DNA from: Icerya purchasi
Taxonomy: Eukaryota > Arthropoda > Insecta > Hemiptera > Monophlebidae
Length of the DNA: 64,000 nt
Assembly (NCBI GenBank): GCA_039619475.1
Contig: CM077115.1
Coordinates: 224,412,564 to 224,476,563, forward strand
Direction: 5' to 3'
The notes under the pieces were generated by a model. It worked only from the letters and a program-made list of their open reading frames with translations, was not told the origin of the DNA and ran no database searches. A program made the translations under genes and the position numbers. Positions 48,901-58,694 of this stretch are shown piece after piece; the stretch's first letter is position 1, and every line of letters starts with the position of its first letter.

Positions 48901-50206
48901 TACGAGGGTGGTTCAAATATAAACCGGAATTTTTAAATAAACGCGCGAAAAATTTATTGTGGAAAAAGTGGTTGCACTGGCAGTTAGACCGGTTTGTTAC
49001 GAAGCGTGTAGAGCAATTAGAACCGCGTAACCTCACTTTTTAGTGTAGTTAGAGCCATGAGTGAAAAAGAAGTACCAGTGTCTGTTGCGCAACGCATCAT
49101 TATTCGTTTTTTAGTCAAAGACGACGTAAAATCCGTGGAAATTTATCGAAAATTACGCGAACAGTTCGGGGATGAGTGTCTCTCCAAAACTCAAGTGTAC
49201 GAGTGGTGTTCCGCGTTTCGAAAAAGTACGTGAAGTGGTGTCAAACATAGCACATGCGCGGCGCCCAAAAACCAGCATTACAGATGAACACGTCAAAGCC
49301 ATCGAACAACTCATTTTGGCTGACCGACGCGTCCGTGTACGCGATATGACCGACGAATTGGGCATCAGCATAGGTAGTATTGAGACAATAATTCACGATC
49401 GGCTAGGTTATCGCAAAATTGCAGCCAGATGGGTGCCAAGACTTCTGAATTTTGAACAGAAATTCACTCGTTGGGAAGTGTGTACGCGTCTCCTGCAGCG
49501 GTATGAAGAGGAAGGAGAGAATTTATTGCGGCGAATATTCACCACGGACGAAACTTGGGTACACTACTATACGCCGGAGAGTAAACGCTCGTCTATGGAG
49601 TGGCGGAAGAAAAAAGAGGGAGCGCCAGTCAAAGCGAAGGTTACACAGTCAGCTGGGAAGGTGTTGTGTACCGTGTTTTGGGACATGAAGGGAGTGATCG
49701 CAGTCGATTTCCTAACTGAACAACGTACTGTGACGGCGCAGTATTACAGTAACCTCCTAAAAAACACAGTCAAACCGGCCTATCGAACAAAAAGGCGCGA
49801 AATTCCGATCCGTAGTGCGATACTGCTTCAAGACAACGCCAGGCCACATACCGCTCGGCTCACGATGGAGACATTGGCCGAATTGTGCTGGGAAACACTT
49901 GAACATCCTCCTTACAGTCCAGATTTGTCGCCTTGTGATTATTATTTGTTTGGCCCGTTGAAAGAAGCACTTGGTGGACAACGTTTCGACAGCAACGATG
50001 AGGTGGAATCGTTCGTGCGCAAATGGCTATGTGACAAGCCGCGAGATTTTTACGAAAAAGGAATAAAAAAATTGACGGAGAGGTGGAAAAAGTGCGTAGC
50101 GTGCGAGGGGGGTTATCTCAAAAAATTGTAAAAAATATGAGCACTGTAAGTATAAAATAAAAATTTTTATGACGAAATTCCGGTTTATATTTGAACCACC
50201 CTCGTA
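48901..50206 (+). mobile_element. Mariner transposon with perfect 30-bp TIRs
   Basis: The TIR begins CGAGGGTGGTTCAAATATAA (48903) and its exact reverse complement ends at 50204; the match covers 30 bases, 48903-48932 against 50175-50204. TA duplications flank it (48901-48902, 50205-50206). Body length 1302 bp, normal for mariner. It lies in the RT of element H, in the opposite orientation. Identical TIRs suggest a fairly recent insertion, but the transposase has a frameshift. Confidence 0.97.
49057..50131 (+). pseudogene. Mariner transposase (D,D34D), one frameshift
   Basis: The likely start is ATG 49057 (MSEKEVPVSVAQRIIIRF). The frame runs through the first helix-turn-helix (KTQVYEWCSAFRKS) and hits TGA at 49234-49236. 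The rest continues in another frame from about 49225: REVVSNIAHARRPKTS, second HTH (VRDMTDELGISIGSIETIIH), GYRKIAARWVPRLL, TTDETWVHYYTPESK (first Asp), LLQDNARPHTARL (second Asp), and 34 residues later YSPDLSPCDYYLFGPLKE (third Asp), ending YLKKL and TAA at 50129-50131. All three catalytic Asp are present, with the D34D spacing of the mariner family. A one-base indel near 49228 inactivates it. Confidence 0.95.
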
Positions 50207-50468
50207 ATTCTTAAACCACTCAAGTTGATTGTTTTTAATGCCTACATTTTCTAAGTCCTTGATCAGTAATTCATGATCAACTAAATCAAACGCTTTGGAT
50301 AGGTCAATAAATGAAATTAAAAATTGGTTCCCCATCGACAGTCCCGTATTTATCCTATTTACAATTGTTCTCAATAATGTTATCGTGGATCTTTTTTCTC
50401 TATAACCGTGTTGGTTTTCATAGAGTAGATTGTTTTTCTCCAAATAATTTCTTAAGTGTTTATCAAAT

Positions 50469-51945
50469 GAAACAGCCGAAGCAAGGTGAATCTCCAATAC
50501 TTAAAAAAAGTGGAGAGTGGGCTAGGAAAGATGAAGAAAAAGCTGAGGAATTTGCAGACTACCTAGAAAAGGTATTTCAGCCGCATGCTACAAACATTGG
50601 TAATAATCAAACCTACTGCTCATGGGAAAGAGTGAACTCGCCATCCATAAAATATGTGTCACCAGGAGAAGTCAAAGCAGTAATAAAGACTTTAAACCCA
50701 AAGAAGGCCCCCGGCTATGATCTGATCACACCTAAAATAGTAAAGCAATTACCTCGCAAAGCAGTAGTATTGCTAACCTACATATATAATGCAGTGTTGA
50801 GATTGTCATATTTCCCGACACAATGGAAACTTGCGCAAATTATTCTAATACTCAAAGAAGGTAAACCACCGGAAAAAACAGGGTCCTACAGACCGATATC
50901 GTTGCTGCCTGTTTTGTCAAAAATATTTGAGAAGTTGTTGCACAAAAGACTAGTGGAAATAGTTGGAAACACGATTCCGCTGCATCAATTCGGGTTCAGG
51001 CAGAAACACGGCACTATTGAACAGGTACACCGTATCGTCTGTAAAATTGAAGACTGCTTGGAAAAAAAGGAAGTCTGCACTGCTGTCTTCCTTGATGTTG
51101 AAAAAGCCTTCGATACTGTGTGGCATTCAGGACTGATGGACAAATTGGCGAAAATACTACCTACTCCGTATTGCGTGCTGCTGAAATCGTATCTGCAGCA
51201 TCGAACATTTCGGGTCAAAAGTGGTGAATCCTTGTCGGCAGTACGTGAAATAGGCGCCGGTGTACCGCAAGGTAGCGTACTGGGGCCATTACTATATGTC
51301 ATATACACATCTGATGTACCAGAGGTTGAAAATGTCGACATCGCCACGTTTGCAGATGACACTGCGCTGGTCTGCTCCGCTAATGACTTACAGGAGTGCA
51401 TTACGAATGTGCAACATGCGGTCACAGAAGTGGCATCGTGGTTTGACAAGTGGCGCCTTAAAATAAATACGATTAAGTCAACGCACGTAACATTCACAAA
51501 CCGTCATATAACTTCGGTGCCAAAAATCTGTATCGGTAATAACGAAATACCACAAAAAAATACTGCATGCTATCTTGGTATACACATGGATAACAAACTA
51601 ACTTGGAGGCACCACATAATGATGAAACGTAAGCACTTGGACATCAGGCTCCGCAATATGAACTGGCTAGTAGGAAGACAATCCGAATTGACGATGGAGA
51701 ACAAGATATTACTCTATGAGATGCTATTAAAGCCAATTTGGCGGTACGGAGCACCGTTATGGGGATGTTCGAAACACACTAATATACAAATCTTGCAACG
51801 ATTCCAAAACAAAGTACTGCGTATGATGACAAACGCTCCCTGGTTCATTTCAAATAAAACGCTACATACCGATTTCGACGTGAAGTATGTTTCCGAAGTA
51901 GTATCAGAGGAGGCGACGAAGTACCTGACTGGAGAATCACGATAA
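50469..51945 (+). CDS. Jockey-like reverse transcriptase, N-terminally truncated
   Basis: Open through about 490 codons of element sequence. Motifs: GEWARKDEEKAEEFADYLEK (linker typical of Jockey ORF2), LNPKKAPGYDLITPKIVKQL, GSYRPISLLPVLSKIFEKLL, HQFGFRQKHGTIEQVHRI, AVFLDVEKAFDTVWHSGL (motif A), GVPQGSVLGPLLYVIY (motif B'), IATFADDTALVCS (motif C), WRLKINTIKSTHVTF, YLGIHMDNKLTWRHHI, and C-terminal IWRYGAPLWGCSKHTN. The open frame extends upstream to an ATG at 50311, but that part is antisense element H, so no natural start exists. The endonuclease domain is missing. All RT catalytic motifs are intact. It is probably not expressed as such. Confidence 0.92.
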
Positions 51946-52122
51946 TCCGCTAGCGATCGCACTGATGGACAACTCCGAGGAAGTTAGGCGTCTACAGAGA
52001 AGGAAAGTTTTTGATTTAACCGTGTAAACGTGCATTTAACTGCGTAAGCACCAGAAATTGCCCACCAACGGGTGGTTGCATTTCTGTCACGCTGGCCTCT
52101 TCTTAGTCATGTTCTTTCCTGT

Positions 52123-52205
52123 CCCTCTCCCTCCCAACCTTCTCCACGCTGCACCTTCCATCCTATCCCTCCCCCTCCTAGCCTTCTCCACTCCGCACCT
52201 TTCAT
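52123..52205 (+). repeat. Tandem 44-bp repeat in the Jockey-like 3' UTR
   Basis: Two C/T-rich copies (52123-52161, 52167-52205), each CCCT(C/C)..CCTCC..., CCTTCTCCAC and GCACCTT.CAT. Two units only. Confidence 0.85.
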
Positions 52206-52249
52206 ATAAATATCTGCTAGATAGCCTGTAAGGGCTAGTTGTAGAAGGG

Positions 52250-52287
<38 letters not shown>

Positions 52288-53000
52288 TCTAAAATTTTAG
52301 TTATCCCAGATGTTATTGTTATTGGACGGTAGTTTTCATACTGATTTTTCATTCCTTTTTTATATATTGGTCTAACAATACCTCTTTTAAACCCATCAGG
52401 AGTAATAGCTTCCTTTATAGAATAGTTAACCATGTTAGTCAAAATAGTAACAAATATATTTAAGTTTTGTTTTATATCTTTAACCCTAATTTCATCCCAT
52501 CCAGGTGCCTTATAAACTTTTAGATCATTAATTATTGCTTCTATTTGGTATTTATTTGCTGGTGGAATAAAAAAGGAAGAATATATACGATTATCAAAAT
52601 TCGAATTCAGTAACTGAATGTGACATTCGTGTCTATGATGTTCCACTGAACATATAAAATAATCACTAAATTGTTCAGCAACTGATGCAGTATTTTCAAA
52701 ATGTTTTATGATGAAATCATCGATTGATGTTTTATTGTTTTTATTAACAATATTATTAATTACATTCCATACTTTTTTAAAATCATTGTTTGCTTTAACT
52801 ATTTGACTCCGATAATAATTCTGTTTGGCATTCCTTATTTCAGTTGTAACCATATTTCGATATTTTCTAAATAAGTTTTTATATCGAATATTGGTTCTAT
52901 TCCCTTTACTAAGTTTAAAGTACTGATCTCTGATTTTCATAAAATTGATTATTTTTTGACAATTAACCGAGTAAAAACCAAAAATGTACATACTGTAAAA

Positions 53001-53261
53001 TAATTAAAACATGGAATGTACCAAATTTGGCCGTAGAGAAAAACAACGCTTCCATCACTTATATTGACGTTACGTCACTGGTGATAACAGTTAAATTTCG
53101 ATTAGTCGTTTTTTTTTAAAATTTAATGAAAACTAGTTAATAGACAACGTTTTTTTTTTACTTGAAATATTTTAAATGTATAGTAGACTCATACGATATC
53201 CACTGGTCGGATATTTACATAAGTATCCGTTAGAGAGTTAATTGAATATTTAATGTATGTT
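53001..53261. other. No gene recognised
   Basis: Short AT-rich interval between the 5' truncation of H and the next poly-T. Confidence 0.5.
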
Positions 53262-53400
53262 AAATTTTTTTTTTTTTTTGTTTAATAATTTGCGGGTCCC
53301 ACAAGGCTCTAGCTCGTCTGTGGGATCTCATCAAAATTATATCGTTTATTCTTACAATATAACATCAACTTAAATAATACTTTAGTCAGCGAAATATTTT
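53262..53400 (-). mobile_element. Solo 3' end of an element H-type retrotransposon
   Basis: A T-run (53265-53279), then TTTGCGGGTCCCACAAGG and GTTTATTCTTACAATATAAC, aligns with the start of the 3' UTR of H (47497-47640). It keeps a stem TCCCACA/TGTGGGA (53297-53303, 53319-53325). No coding part remains: a short 5'-truncated insertion. Confidence 0.75.
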
Positions 53401-53487
53401 AAAATGAAGTTAATAAGTCAGATTACAACTGAACACGATCTTTATATTCTTATTTCTGCGCCCGTCAGACTATTTGTTCTTACCTAC

Positions 53488-53531
53488 CTGATCATTCCTG
53501 TGATTTTATTATACTCCGAATACGCTCACTT
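53488..53531 (+). pseudogene. Out-of-order I-group RNase H fragment
   Basis: CCTGATCATTCCTGTGATTT and TACTCCGAATACGCTCACT match RNase H coding DNA of element C (17656-17701) and of F itself (54401-54447). It precedes sequence that should lie upstream of it, so it is a separate small fragment or a rearrangement at the left edge of F. Confidence 0.55.
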
Positions 53532-53762
53532 TGGCAGCGCGGTAGCCTAGTAGTTAAGGTGCTTGGCTACCAAATCAGAGGTGTTATAGGTTATCGAGAC
53601 TTGTCTCGTTTTGGATCGAAGTCGCACCCAGGTTTATCCAGCCTGAAATAATTGGGTACCAGATAAATCTGGGAAGTTAAAGACGACCGAGAGAAAGGAA
53701 CTGTTCCCCTATTCTCTACTGTTCATTTTCTATGGTAAGCCCGACTCTCTAAATTCGATATA
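53532..53762 (+). mobile_element. tRNA-derived SINE, copy 1
   Basis: The head GCGCGGTAGCCTAGTAGTTA contains an A-box-like TAGCCTAGTAGTTAAGG (53543). GGTTATCGAGACT (53589) or GGATCGAAGTCGCACCC (53613) can serve as B box. The body (CAGCCTGAAATAATTGGGTA, CCAGATAAATCTGGGAAG) matches copies at 61863 and 62766. It lies between two I-group fragments; its own 3' third is missing or diverged. The A and B boxes would be an internal RNA polymerase III promoter. Confidence 0.85.
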
Positions 53763-53774
53763 ATCAAATATTTT

Positions 53775-55015
53775 TGTCTTCGTATATGCCTTAGTGCTTT
53801 TAAATCCTCTCCAATTCCAGCGGTTCTTGCTGAATCCTAATACACCACCCCTTCTATCAGCAAATTCTATTTGAGCTATCGTTTCCTCGCTAAGCCTCTT
53901 CTATTCGCATACCCTATTCCTACCTTGCCATTTCTAGAAATTGGCGTTTCACACCTAGGAAAACCCTTATTTTATACGTGATCTCTCTTCGGCTTAGTTC
54001 GTTTTGCTCTTACCATAATTTCCTTCGACAATCTCCCTTATTTTTCTTTTAATTTCGCGGAACTCTACCATTCTCCTGAAATGTTTACTATACCTACGAT
54101 CTCCAAATTTCTTCCACAGGCCTTAATTATACCGGATTTTCAGAATACTATCAATTCTCAATTTCTATCGCATGCAACTATATTTAAGGATAGTTGGAAG
54201 AAGTTGGGTGGTGCCGTTGCCTCTTTTATCCTCCCAGATTTTGACTTTTCAGAATCTTTTCGTCTGTCTCCTTTGTGTTCTACATTCATAATCCTACGAT
54301 CCATTATTTTCATTTCCTCCAATCACCTTTCGTCTAAATTCTTGATTATATCTGACTCCATGGCCGCCCTTTAATTCATTCTCCCCCACCTGATCATTCC
54401 TGTGATTTTATTATTCTCCGTATTCGTTCACTTATCCACGTTCTTTCTTCCCTCTATTCCATTCAAACTGAATTGCTGTGGGTTTGTAGTCGGGCGTTTT
54501 TGGTAACGAAGTGGTGGGAACTCTTTAGCTCGGGTTGCTGCTTCTTCGAATCTCTTTTCTTAAGAAAAATTCCACCCTCTAATCTCCTTCTGTTGTGTAA
54601 AAGTTTTCATCTCAGATTATGGCATCGGATATATACGCTTTCTTTTTTTCTAACAATTGATTCTTTTATCTGTCTGTTCAACCTAGTCTTCCTGATCAGT
54701 GGTGCTTTTTTTTTTTTTCGTTTACTTCGTCGTTCTGTTGTTGCCTCCACTATTCGTTTGCGTTCTTAAACCATAGTCTATTATCTTCCTCCGGTTTTCG
54801 TTTTTTGTTGACTTCTTCCCCGTACTGTCTCCACCGCTAAAACGAAGCGCGTGTTTGCGATGCTGATCACACGTTTATTAAATGTTCACCTCTTTCTGCT
54901 GAGCGTTCTGCTTTCTATTCCAGTTTGTTGCGCCTTAGTCTTCCTACTGCGCTTCTTTTATCCTGTCTTTTCCTTCTTCATACATCGTTTCTACTATTTG
55001 TTCTTCCTACCAACA
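53775..55015 (+). pseudogene. I-group copy F, left part (RT end, RNase H)
   Basis: Follows element C from about C position 17010: CTTAGTGCTTTTAAATCCTC (53790) matches the RT thumb region; ACTTTTCAGAATCTTTTCG (54242) and the RNase H block to CCGTATTCGTTCACTTATCC (54418) match C 17490-17705. Downstream, RNase H and Cys/His coding remains continue to TTTCTACTATTTGTTC (54988-55003), where element B interrupts. Frames shift repeatedly. The rest of F resumes at 58428 beyond B. Confidence 0.85.
55009..55015. repeat. Left 7-bp target-site duplication of element B
   Basis: ACCAACA, repeated at 58428-58434 after the GAT tail of B. Confidence 0.82.
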
Positions 55016-58000
55016 GCTCTGCGGGGCACAGGTTGTTGTAACTAGAGTCGACTGCTCTGGTAAGTAGTCACTTGACCGTCATATGGTGCTAGTCCCACCG
55101 ACGGAGAAACGAAACAACAACCAAGTGAGTTCTGTACGTCCACGTCGTGCAGGGTGGTAATTTTCTATTTCATGGGCTTAGCGTGGATTAGAAAAGCTAA
55201 ACCAGAACTCACAAAACATCCAGCTGATAGGAAAACGGAGGAGGGTTCACTTGCCGAAGGTGTTCCTTCTAATAAATACCGTTAAGCCCTTTACTGCATT
55301 AAAAGCAGCAGACTGTCAGTACCTCGCTCGTGACAAGGTGCCCCAGTCGGATTGAGACAGATCAATCTAGAGCAAGCAGGCGAGTACCCGGCGCCTTAAA
55401 ACCGAGTCCTTTCGGCTAAGGAAGTAAACCCTAACAGAAAATCATGGCGGAAGGCAATGGGAAACCACCGGCATTAACATCCCTAGAAACACACCATGAA
55501 TACAAATAAAAGATTATCCCCAAGTCTCCGTCAGGCGACCATACTCTCGTCAGGTCAGCCGAATGGAGTAACAATACGCGGAAGTAAAACTAGACGAGGA
55601 ATTATAATAGCAACATGGAATGTAACAACGTTGTACCAACCAGGGAAAATGATAAACGTCGCAATGGAAGCGGAAAGATTAAACATAGATTTCCTGGGAA
55701 TAAGCGAAACGAGGTGGCCAAGAAACGGAAAGATAAGTACAAGTAATGGATACGAATTCATATTCTCAGGAGGCACAACACATGAACGTGGTGTTGGAAT
55801 AATGATTAGTAAATACATAGCGGCTGCAGTGAAGATAATTATCCCAATATCAGACAGGGTCATTATGATAAGAATCGACTTAAAACCAAAGCCAATGGTA
55901 ATAATACAAGTATATGCGCCCACACTAGATCATGATTCGGAAGAAGTAGAAGAATTCTATGCGGAAGTTGAAGCAGCAATAGGGAAGGCGAAATACGGAG
56001 ATATCATGTTCATTATGGGAGATTTTAACGCGGAAATAAACAGGAATCATATAAGTACAGCAGCAGGAAAATACTGCTTGGACGATGGCAACGAGCGTGG
56101 AGGAAGGTTACTGGAATTCGCAGAAACGTATAACCTAAAAGTGTGTAATACCTGGTTCCAACAACATCCTAGAAGGCTGTTCACATGGAGCAGCCCAGGA
56201 GACACACATAGGAACCAAATCGACTTTATATTGGTGAATACAAGATACAAAAATATGGTGAAAAACTGTCATACGTACCCTGGAGCTGATTGTAATTCAG
56301 ATCATAAACTGGTGGCTGCCAGATGCAGAATTACTCTTAAAACATGTAACAGGCAAGAAAGAACAAAGGCATGTAATCTACAAAGCCTACAAAGCGAAAG
56401 TATCGCAAATAAATTCAGAATGGAACTCGACAACAATCTCAATAAAAGAGAAAAATGTGAATAGAACACATGGAAAGAAGCAGCGGGTACATCAATTGAA
56501 AAATCTATACCAAAAAGATTAGTTCAAAAACAGAAACCTTGGATAACAAAAGAAATAATAACAATTATTGAAGAAAGAAGGAGGGTCACAAATCGAAACA
56601 GTAATGAATACAGAGCTCTACATAAAAAGATAATTGGGGAATGCACAAAAGCAAAATCAAAATGGCTGGAACAAAAATGCAATGAAATAGAAGAGCTAGA
56701 AAAAAGACACAATAACAGAGAAATGCACGCAAAAATAAAATATATGATGAAGCAATATAAAAAACAGAACGCAAGAATATATAGGTTGAAAAATAAAGCG
56801 GGTATAATGTGCGGAGGAAGAGAAGAGCAGGAAGAAGCGTGGATGGAATACATCACTGACCTGTACAATGATAACACCAGACCATTAAATATTATATGCG
56901 AAACGAAAGAAAAAGCCCCAAAAATAGAAATGTGGGAGCTGGAAAATGCAATAAAAAGGGCAAGAAATAATAAGACGGCCGGGGAAGATAAGATACCAGC
57001 AGAAATATTAAAGAATTTGACAACACGTGGGAAAAGCGAGCTTTTAAAATTATTGAATGAAATATATGAAGAAGGTAAATTACCTGAGGACTTCAAATCA
57101 CTGGCATTAATACCAATACCCAAAAAAAGTACATCCCAGAAGTGCGAGGAATACAGAACAGTGGCACTTATGAGTCATACAGCAAAAATATTCTTATCAA
57201 TAATGAATAGTAGAATTGAACAACGATTGGATGGAAAGCTGGAAGAAACACAATATGGATTTGTTTCAAAGAAAGGAACTAGAGATGCGATAGCTCTCCT
57301 TAAAATAATAGTACAAAGAGCAATAAATCGTAACCGAGATGTAATAGCGTGCTTTGCGGATTACGAAAAATCGTTCGACAGGATAAACCATAATAAACTC
57401 ATAAGTATATTGCAGAAACACGAGATAGATAATAACGATTTACAAGTCATCAAGAATCTATGCTGGGATCAATCAGCAAGGATGAAATTGAACGGCGGGT
57501 ATTCGGATACGAAATGCAGGATTGAAAGAAGCGTCAGACAGGGATGTCCCTTATCGCCAAAGTTGTTCAATATTTATTCGGAAGAAATTATGAGGGACGC
57601 AAAGCTGGAAAACACTGGATTCACAATCAATGGCAAAACTATTAATAATATCAGCTATGCAGATGATAGGGTACTCATTGCCGGGTCAGTTGGTCAATTG
57701 CAAATCATGCTAAATCGAATTAATAAAGCTGGAATTAAGTATGGCATGACGATAAACGCCGAAAAAACAAAGGTGATGAGATTCTCCAAAAATGGAAGAA
57801 AAGAAGTAAAAATTAAAATAAATAATACAATGCTGAAACAAGTAGAAGAATTCCGATACTTGGGTGCCTTATTCACTTCGGATGGCCGAGATAAAAAAGA
57901 AATTAGATCAAGAATAGGAATGGCCAAACAAGCATTTAATAATTTACAAGCGGTGTTGAGGGATCGGAAGCTTGGAATACAATTGAAACTAAGGATCAAC

Positions 58001-58427
58001 AACTGCTACGTGATGTCAGTGCTAAAATACGGAGCAGAAACTTGGACGATGGACGCGGAATGCAGGAAAAAGCTAAATGCATTCGGTATGTGGACGTTAC
58101 GAAGAATGATGAGAATACCATGGACGGCCAAGGTCAAAAATAAAGACGTTTTAAGCAGGTGGCAACTGACAGAATACGATGTAGTAAAAGACGTAATCCA
58201 GAGAAAAAGAAAATACCTTGCGCATAAGATCCGAGAAGGAGGAATTTTTGTTACGGCGATGCAAGGGAAAATCTAAAGCAACAAGAGGAAGGAGACGAAT
58301 CGAAATGATAGAAATTGACGGGAAAAAATGCAGCGAACTAATTCAGATGGCAAGGAACCGCGAAATGTAGAAATGGTGTGAGCAATCCCCAGATTGGGGC
58401 TGCTACTTGATGATGATGATGATGATG
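55016..58427 (+). mobile_element. RTE-like non-LTR retrotransposon B, full length, nested in F
   Basis: Starts GCTCTGCGGGGCACAGG, equivalent to the start of element A, and ends in (GAT)n at 58409-58427; flanked by ACCAACA. About 3.4 kb. The leader 55016-55495 is shared with A. The coding part is much better preserved than in A. Both sides are copy F of an I-group element: F breaks off at 55015 and resumes at 58428. Confidence 0.95.
55496..58370 (+). pseudogene. Element B endonuclease-reverse transcriptase, nearly open
   Basis: From ATG 55496. Endonuclease: IIIATWNVTTLYQPGKM, FLGISETRWPRNG, IIQVYAPT, IMGDFNAEIN, DDGNERGGRLLEF, NTWFQQHPRRLFTWSSP, NQIDFILVN, SDHKLVAARC. A single in-frame TAG (56462-56464) separates this from the rest; after it the same frame is open to 58276. 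Linker (EERRRVTNRNSNEYRA), RT: NKTAGEDKIPAEILKN, LIPIPKKSTSQKCEEYRT, QYGFVSKKGTRDAIALL, CFADYEKSFDRINHNKLI (motif A), SVRQGCPLSPKLFNIY (motif B'), ISYADDRVLIAGS (YADD), FRYLGALFTSDGRDKKEIRS. A frame change near 58277 moves the Arg-rich end (ARGRRRIEMIEIDG, QMARNREM) into another frame. Two lesions in about 2.87 kb make this the least damaged full-length element in the window. Confidence 0.94.
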
Positions 58428-58520
58428 ACCAACAATATCTGACCGTATCAAGATATAATTGACTCCTTCCTCTTCTAATTGTTTCTGCGTAAAGGTCTCC
58501 CAAAAAAATACTAAAAAAAA
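58428..58520 (+). mobile_element. I-group copy F, right part (3' tail)
   Basis: Begins with the second ACCAACA (58428-58434), then ATATCTGACCGTATCAAGAT and TGTTTCTGCGTAAAGGTCTC matching the end of ORF2 and 3' UTR of element C (18288-18352), then an A-rich tail to about 58520. This completes F after the insertion of B. Confidence 0.88.
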
Positions 58521-58694
58521 TACAACTGAACCTAATTTTTTATTTACGGCAGCTCGTTTATTATTCATGAATAGGTATATTCACTGCGGCAGTTTGAACA
58601 GCCAAACGTACCTCAATAGTTATTCTGCTGACCTCCGTTAACCGTCCCCGCCATCGTAATACTTGATCATCATTACAGTTCCATCATGATATAC
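58521..58694. other. No gene recognised
   Basis: Short interval between the F tail and the mariner relic, with a short (GA/AT-rich) unique sequence. Confidence 0.5.

Larger units (their letters stand above)
50469..52279 (+). mobile_element. Jockey-like retrotransposon, 5'-truncated, inside element H
   Basis: Starts inside the post-endonuclease linker at about 50469, directly after antisense H sequence, carries RT to 51945, a ~300-base 3' UTR and poly-A 52250-52279. H resumes at 52280. A short duplication (AAATG) on both sides is possible but merges with the poly-A. The orientation is opposite to H. The long open RT frame makes it one of the youngest pieces here. Confidence 0.93.
47877..52991 (-). 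pseudogene. Element H reverse transcriptase (interrupted)
   Basis: Read from 52991 down. Linker INFMKIRDQYFKLSKGNRT to VWNVINNIVNKNNKTSID; YKAPGWDEIRVKDIKQ (52516-52470); DGFKRGIVRPIYKKG; NYRPITITSGITKILEHYI (52334-52278); [Jockey insertion]; FDKHLRNYLEKNNLLYENQH; LISFIDLSKAFDLVDHELL (motif A, 50330-50274); LEWFKNY at the [mariner insertion]; then in continuous phase MVKIAGNISNEKNIHYGVGQ, GTILAPILFLIY (motif B', with VGQG), VYVFADDIALLIE (motif C FADD, 48757-48720), FKYLGVYINKSLNWKKHI, a stop at 48384-48386, and MSRILYGIQIWG through KWLKEW-like end at 47877. The mariner insertion did not alter the phase on either side. Confidence 0.88.
47497..53000 (-). mobile_element. Non-LTR retrotransposon H, split by two later insertions
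   Basis: Minus-strand element: T-run 47497-47525 (poly-A), a ~350-base 3' UTR, and RT remains at 47877-48901, 50207-50468 and 52280-52991. The gaps are the mariner (48901-50206) and the Jockey-like element (50469-52279), both on the plus strand. It has no RNase H, and its endonuclease is missing, so it was 5'-truncated near 53000. The RT (FADDIALLIE, LIDLSKAFDLVDHELL) resembles the CR1/Jockey-superfamily assortment; the clade is left open. A solo 3' end of the same family lies at 53262-53400. Confidence 0.88.

Noticed and set aside
50311..50468. N-terminal extension of the Jockey-like RT frame
   Set aside because: This stretch is element H antisense, coding on the minus strand (LIDLSKAFDLVDH); the frame is open across the junction by chance.
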